Shown here in pieces: positions 7,752 to 10,325 of a DNA stretch of 10,325 nt (position 1 is its first letter; the number at the start of each line of letters is the position of its first letter). The stretch comes from Thermoplasmatota archaeon. Lineage in GTDB: Archaea > Thermoplasmatota > Penumbrarchaeia > Penumbrarchaeales > Penumbrarchaeaceae. The stretch covers positions 1-10,325 of the forward strand of contig JAUVCY010000032.1 in NCBI GenBank assembly GCA_030595585.1, in the 5' to 3' direction. A program made the position numbers and the translations under genes. The notes under the pieces were generated by a model. It saw nothing but the letters and a program-made list of their open reading frames with translations, was not told where the DNA came from and did no database searches.

Positions 7752-7801
7752 CCTTTAACTTAGAGATGGTAACCTTTAATATCCTAAAAAAGGTCCTTTA
7801 A
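7752..7801. repeat. Three CCTTTAA direct repeats at 21-22 base spacing
   Basis: CCTTTAA occurs at 7752-7758, 7773-7779 and 7795-7801, that is, every two helical turns. The middle copy also takes part in a small ACCTTT/AAAGGT dyad (7772-7777 with 7789-7794). Read on the minus strand the unit is TTAAAGG. Between copies two and three lies an A6 run (7786-7791), a possible T-tract for minus-strand transcription. Confidence 0.4.
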
Positions 7802-7858
7802 ATGAAAGAAATTCTTTTTGGTTCCAACTTTACAAATGATACGGGTTCGAATGAATAA

Positions 7859-7893
7859 GAAACCCCTTTCAGTAACGATCAGGAAGGGGTTTC
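7859..7893 (-). terminator. Hairpin spanning the stop codon of the minus-strand surface-protein gene
   Basis: GAAACCCCTTTC (7859-7870) and GGAAGGGGTTTC (7882-7893) form a 12-bp stem with one T-G pair and an 11-base loop. The loop contains the TGA stop (7879-7881). On the minus strand the stem is followed by TTATTCATTC, only moderately T-rich, with a T6 run further on at 7791-7786. This may be a weak terminator or an mRNA-stabilising 3' structure. The last four codons of the gene form one arm. Confidence 0.45.
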
Positions 7894-10325
7894 AACTGAT
7901 GGATTCCCTTTCGCTTCATTTTCAGGTTCTGGGGTCAACGCCTCGCTATCGATCATCACCTCGTTCTCAACCGGTTGTTTCGGGGGCCCCTCCACAGTGG
8001 GCTGTATTTCAGGGGTCTCGGTCAATGGTTGATCCGAGATAGCAGGCTCCTGAATATCCAACATGTCGGGTTCAGGATGGGTCTCTTCAACGACGCTTTC
8101 CTGGTTCTCCGGGAGCAATCCGATCTCTGCAGGATCTTGTTCTGGATAGCCCTGTTCGGTCGGAAACGGAGTTCCATTAACTTGCTGGGGATGCTGCTCG
8201 TAGATAGGCTGCGCGTAGGGATAAGGGGGATGCATCTCACCTCCGTCTACATTTGCAGAGGGGCTTCTTTTCCTGGTTAGAGTGATGAGGATATTGACGA
8301 ACGTCAGTATGAGCATGACCACAACCACCACGATCAGGACCCATAACCATGCAGGCATATCTTCATCTCCACTCCCGGTCGGGTCCGAAACGTTCGCTCC
8401 TGTCCCACCAGTGCTCTTTTCTGTGATCTCCACCTGTTGTGCCTCTGTCTCAATGTCGTTGCCGGCCTCATCCGTGGCGCGGAACAGGTAGTTCAACTGT
8501 TCGGTGCCATCCGGCAGGTCGATCACCGCCATGAACGGATTCGATCCACTCATGGTCAGGCTGGTATGCTCCCCGTCACCGAACCAGTACTCCACTATGA
8601 CCGAATCTATGCCCACATTGTCATCGATGAAAACCGAAAATGAGAACCGATCACCTTCCTGTGCGGATCTCTGAGTGGTATCTGCTGTGATGGTCGGTTC
8701 CCGGTCGTCTATGATCGAAATGGTGCTTTGCGGCGTCTGGTTCCAGTTGAGTGAGGAATCCATTGCATGGAATATGTAGTTCAGGGGCAGGAATGCATCG
8801 AGAGGTATGTCGAGGGTGTACTTGAAAGAGGTATTTCCCGTCATCGTTATGGTGTAGTGCTGTTCATCCTCGTACCAGTATTCCACCGACACCGTTCTAA
8901 TTTTGATATTATCGGCGACCCCGACCTCGAATACGAGCGCCCCTCCTGTTTTTATCTCGGTTGGAGTAGTATCCTCAAGGAATGTCGGGACGATTTCATC
9001 CATTACATTGACCCTTCCCGGGAAAGAGTGCTCCCAGTTCCCCGATGTGTCCTTCACATGGAAGACGTATCGCAGGTCCTCGACCGTATGCGGAACCTGG
9101 ATCGAGACATACCACATGAAGTCTGCACCTGATCCCATGGTGATGTTCCGGTGCTGGCCTGGACCGAACCAGTATTCGACCCATGCGCCCTCGACTTCGA
9201 TATTGTCAGTGGCTTCCATGGAGAATTTGAAGGACCTGCTTGTGAATGCTTTATCCTCAGGATTTGTTGATGTCATCTCCGGTGGGTCGTTGTCCAGTAT
9301 CTCTATGGTCATTTCCGGCCCTTTGAGGATATTCCCCGATGTATCCTCCAACCAGAACTGGTAGTGCAATGAAGCAAGATCATCCTCCGGCAGGTCCAAA
9401 GATGCTCTCCATCTTCCCAACGTCCATTCCTCGATGGTCTGGTTCACTGGAGTGCTCCCGATGAACCAGTGCTCAAGTGTCACCGTAAGGATCTCTACAT
9501 TATCTGACGCTTCCACCATGAAGATATGCTCTTCGCCGGTAGTGCCGGTCTGGAGGGTCTCATCATTAATGAGCTCGGGCAGGTCATTATCGATGACGTC
9601 TATATCATTCGTCCTTGTCTCGTTCCAGTGCCCCAGGTCGTCTACTGCTTGGAATCGGTAATGGATCCGGGATAGGGTATCATCTATCGATGTGCTGTAT
9701 GTCCATAGATCACCCTCGCCCAAGGTCATGCTAACGTTTTCGGGGGAAAGGCCGGTGTACCAGTAAACAAGCTTGACAGTTTCCACTGCTGAATTGTCAC
9801 GGACCTCCACCATGAACGTATGGAGGTCTCCGGTCGTACAGGTAATGAGTGTATGGTCTTTCGCGAAAACGGGTTTACCTTCCCAGATGGATGCCTGCGA
9901 GAAGTTGGACTCCACGGTATTTTGGTAGAAATCCTCGGCGATGAAATAATAATTGAGGTTCCTTGGTGCATTGATATCGATATCGATCGTGTAGGTCCAG
10001 TTATGATCATCGGCCCTGACAAGCTGGGTTTTCCAGATCCATTCATCAGGATGCCAGTACCTCACATCCACGCTTTTAACCAAGACATCATCTTTTACCT
10101 CCACCTTGAACGTAAACGTCTCTCCGGAGAAGCAGTGGTCGGGCGTATGGTCCTTCACGATGCTAGGCCTCAGATAGTCCCCGGCCTCTGCCCAGATGCT
10201 TGGGGGAGAATCCCCGACAAGGTTGTAGGCCTTGATGTAGTAGTAATAATAGTTTCCGAGTAGGATCCCGTTATCTTCCCATGACGTGACCGGGCCGATG
10301 GTCGCGATATTGGTGAACCAGGATG
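7879..10325 (-). CDS. Surface protein: FnIII-like end, six Ig-like repeats, membrane anchor and Pro/Glu-rich tail (5' partial)
   Basis: The frame is open to the window edge, so the GTG at 10158 is internal and the start lies outside. Reading from the edge, the first ~50 codons (10325 to ~10168) contain YYYYIKAYNLVGDSPPS, which resembles the last strands of a fibronectin type III domain. Six repeats of about 96 residues follow. Then come a short Gly/Ser/Thr linker, a 24-residue transmembrane helix (WLWVLIVVVVVMLILTFVNI..., nt 8349-8278), the stop-transfer RKR and an acidic tail of about 130 residues rich in Pro, Glu and Gln. Topology is type I with the repeats outside. Counting from the GTG codon, sequons lie at N53, N85, N141, N179, N239, N338, N442, N473 and N589, all outside. 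No enzymatic motif is visible; adhesion or a cell-envelope role is the best guess. It converges on the oligosaccharyltransferase gene, whose product could glycosylate it. Confidence 0.85.
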   Translation of the reverse strand, partial: SWFTNIATIGPVTSWEDNGILLGNYYYYYIKAYNLVGDSPPSIWAEAGDYLRPSIVKDHTPDHCFSGETFTFKVEVKDDVLVKSVDVRYWHPDEWIWKTQLVRADDHNWTYTIDIDINAPRNLNYYFIAEDFYQNTVESNFSQASIWEGKPVFAKDHTLITCTTGDLHTFMVEVRDNSAVETVKLVYWYTGLSPENVSMTLGEGDLWTYSTSIDDTLSRIHYRFQAVDDLGHWNETRTNDIDVIDNDLPELINDETLQTGTTGEEHIFMVEASDNVEILTVTLEHWFIGSTPVNQTIEEWTLGRWRASLDLPEDDLASLHYQFWLEDTSGNILKGPEMTIEILDNDPPEMTSTNPEDKAFTSRSFKFSMEATDNIEVEGAWVEYWFGPGQHRNITMGSGADFMWYVSIQVPHTVEDLRYVFHVKDTSGNWEHSFPGRVNVMDEIVPTFLEDTTPTEIKTGGALVFEVGVADNIKIRTVSVEYWYEDEQHYTITMTGNTSFKYTLDIPLDAFLPLNYIFHAMDSSLNWNQTPQSTISIIDDREPTITADTTQRSAQEGDRFSFSVFIDDNVGIDSVIVEYWFGDGEHTSLTMSGSNPFMAVIDLPDGTEQLNYLFRATDEAGNDIETEAQQVEITEKSTGGTGANVSDPTGSGDEDMPAWLWVLIVVVVVMLILTFVNILITLTRKRSPSANVDGGEMHPPYPYAQPIYEQHPQQVNGTPFPTEQGYPEQDPAEIGLLPENQESVVEETHPEPDMLDIQEPAISDQPLTETPEIQPTVEGPPKQPVENEVMIDSEALTPEPENEAKGNPSVETPS
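7882..8274 (-). other. Cytoplasmic low-complexity tail of the surface protein
   Basis: About 131 residues follow the membrane helix. They begin RKRSPSANVDGGE, contain a Tyr/Pro patch (HPPYPYAQPIYEQHPQQ), and then become a Glu/Pro-rich acidic stretch to the C-terminus (NPSVETPS). The segment lacks predicted folds and has few hydrophobic residues, so it is probably disordered. Its length is unusual for a simple anchor, and it may recruit a cytoplasmic partner. No known binding motif is recognised. Confidence 0.65.
8419..10167 (-). repeat. Six tandem Ig-like repeats of about 96 residues in the surface protein
   Basis: Approximate units on the minus strand are 10167-9877, 9876-9583, 9582-9286, 9285-8995, 8994-8701 and 8700-8419. 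Each has the order T-x-G-x-x-(F)-x-F-x-V, then D-(N/D)-x-x-(V/I)-x-(T/S)-V-x-(V/L)-x-Y-W, then L-x-Y-x-F-x-A-x-D-x-x-G-N, and ends in I-x-V-x-D-x-x. Examples are DNVGIDSVIVEYWFGDGEH and LNYLFRATDEAGN. Protein identity between units is modest and the DNA is well diverged, so the duplications are old. The two cysteines of the visible protein (C9 and C107 from the GTG) sit at the same position in units 1 and 2. Confidence 0.85.

Larger units (their letters stand above)
7207..7878. other. Convergent intergenic region, A+T-rich and dense in inverted repeats
   Basis: These 672 bases separate the stops of two converging genes. No reading frame here is convincing: the two minus-strand frames of 62 and 72 codons overlap inverted repeats, lack a visible ribosome binding site and match no family I know. 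Composition drops sharply compared with both genes (about 25-28% G+C over 7261-7380). Beyond the terminator, nearly the whole stretch to ~7750 can be folded into consecutive stem-loops, listed separately. It could be a structured non-coding RNA, a degraded mobile element, or a collection of 3'-end structures. Confidence 0.7.

Noticed and set aside
7260..7760. CRISPR array or insertion-sequence remnant
   Set aside because: The hairpins differ in sequence, so there is no repeated unit with spacers. No transposase fragment and no matching terminal repeats with target duplication were found. A decayed element cannot be fully excluded.
7844..7852. GGTTCGAAT resembling a tRNA T-loop
   Set aside because: The flanking bases do not form the T stem, and no acceptor or anticodon arms can be built around it.
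10156..10158. GTG as the start of the minus-strand gene
   Set aside because: The same frame continues to the window edge through a fibronectin-III-like segment. There is no signal peptide after the GTG, and it cuts into the first Ig-like repeat.
8419..10167. Recent tandem duplication of the Ig-like repeats
   Set aside because: The repeats align as protein only. The nucleotide sequences are well diverged, so there is no sign of recent expansion.

Overview
The window looks archaeal, most likely a euryarchaeon of the Thermoplasmata type. The left gene encodes an AglB/STT3 oligosaccharyltransferase whose catalytic domain resembles what I recall of Thermoplasmata AglB proteins. Both genes encode cell-surface proteins built from strings of beta-sandwich domains, with many N-X-S/T sequons and almost no cysteine. 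Arginine is often AGG/AGA. No rRNA, tRNA, insertion sequence or CRISPR array is visible, so the lineage rests on protein resemblance only.

Layout. Positions 1-7206 (+) hold one uninterrupted reading frame of 2,401 codons that runs in from the left edge. It contains an STT3 membrane region, the WWDYG-bearing catalytic domain, about twelve carboxypeptidase-regulatory/SdrD-B-like domains, two NEW3-like domains, a CARDB-like domain and a final membrane anchor. Positions 7207-7878 are an A+T-rich convergent intergenic region with no credible protein gene. It opens with a strong GC hairpin and T-tract terminator and then holds a chain of inverted repeats. Positions 7879-10325 (-) hold the 3' part of a second surface-protein gene. 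It encodes the end of a fibronectin-III-like domain, six Ig-like repeats of about 96 residues, a transmembrane helix and a cytoplasmic tail of about 130 residues rich in Pro and Glu.

The two genes point at each other and each is cut by the window edge at its 5' end, so neither promoter nor start codon is visible. A working model, which is inference: the left protein transfers glycans to sequons on secreted proteins, and the right protein, with nine ectodomain sequons in the visible part, is a plausible substrate. The most unusual items are the size and domain make-up of the oligosaccharyltransferase and the dense hairpin series between the genes, where one arm can pair with two different partners.
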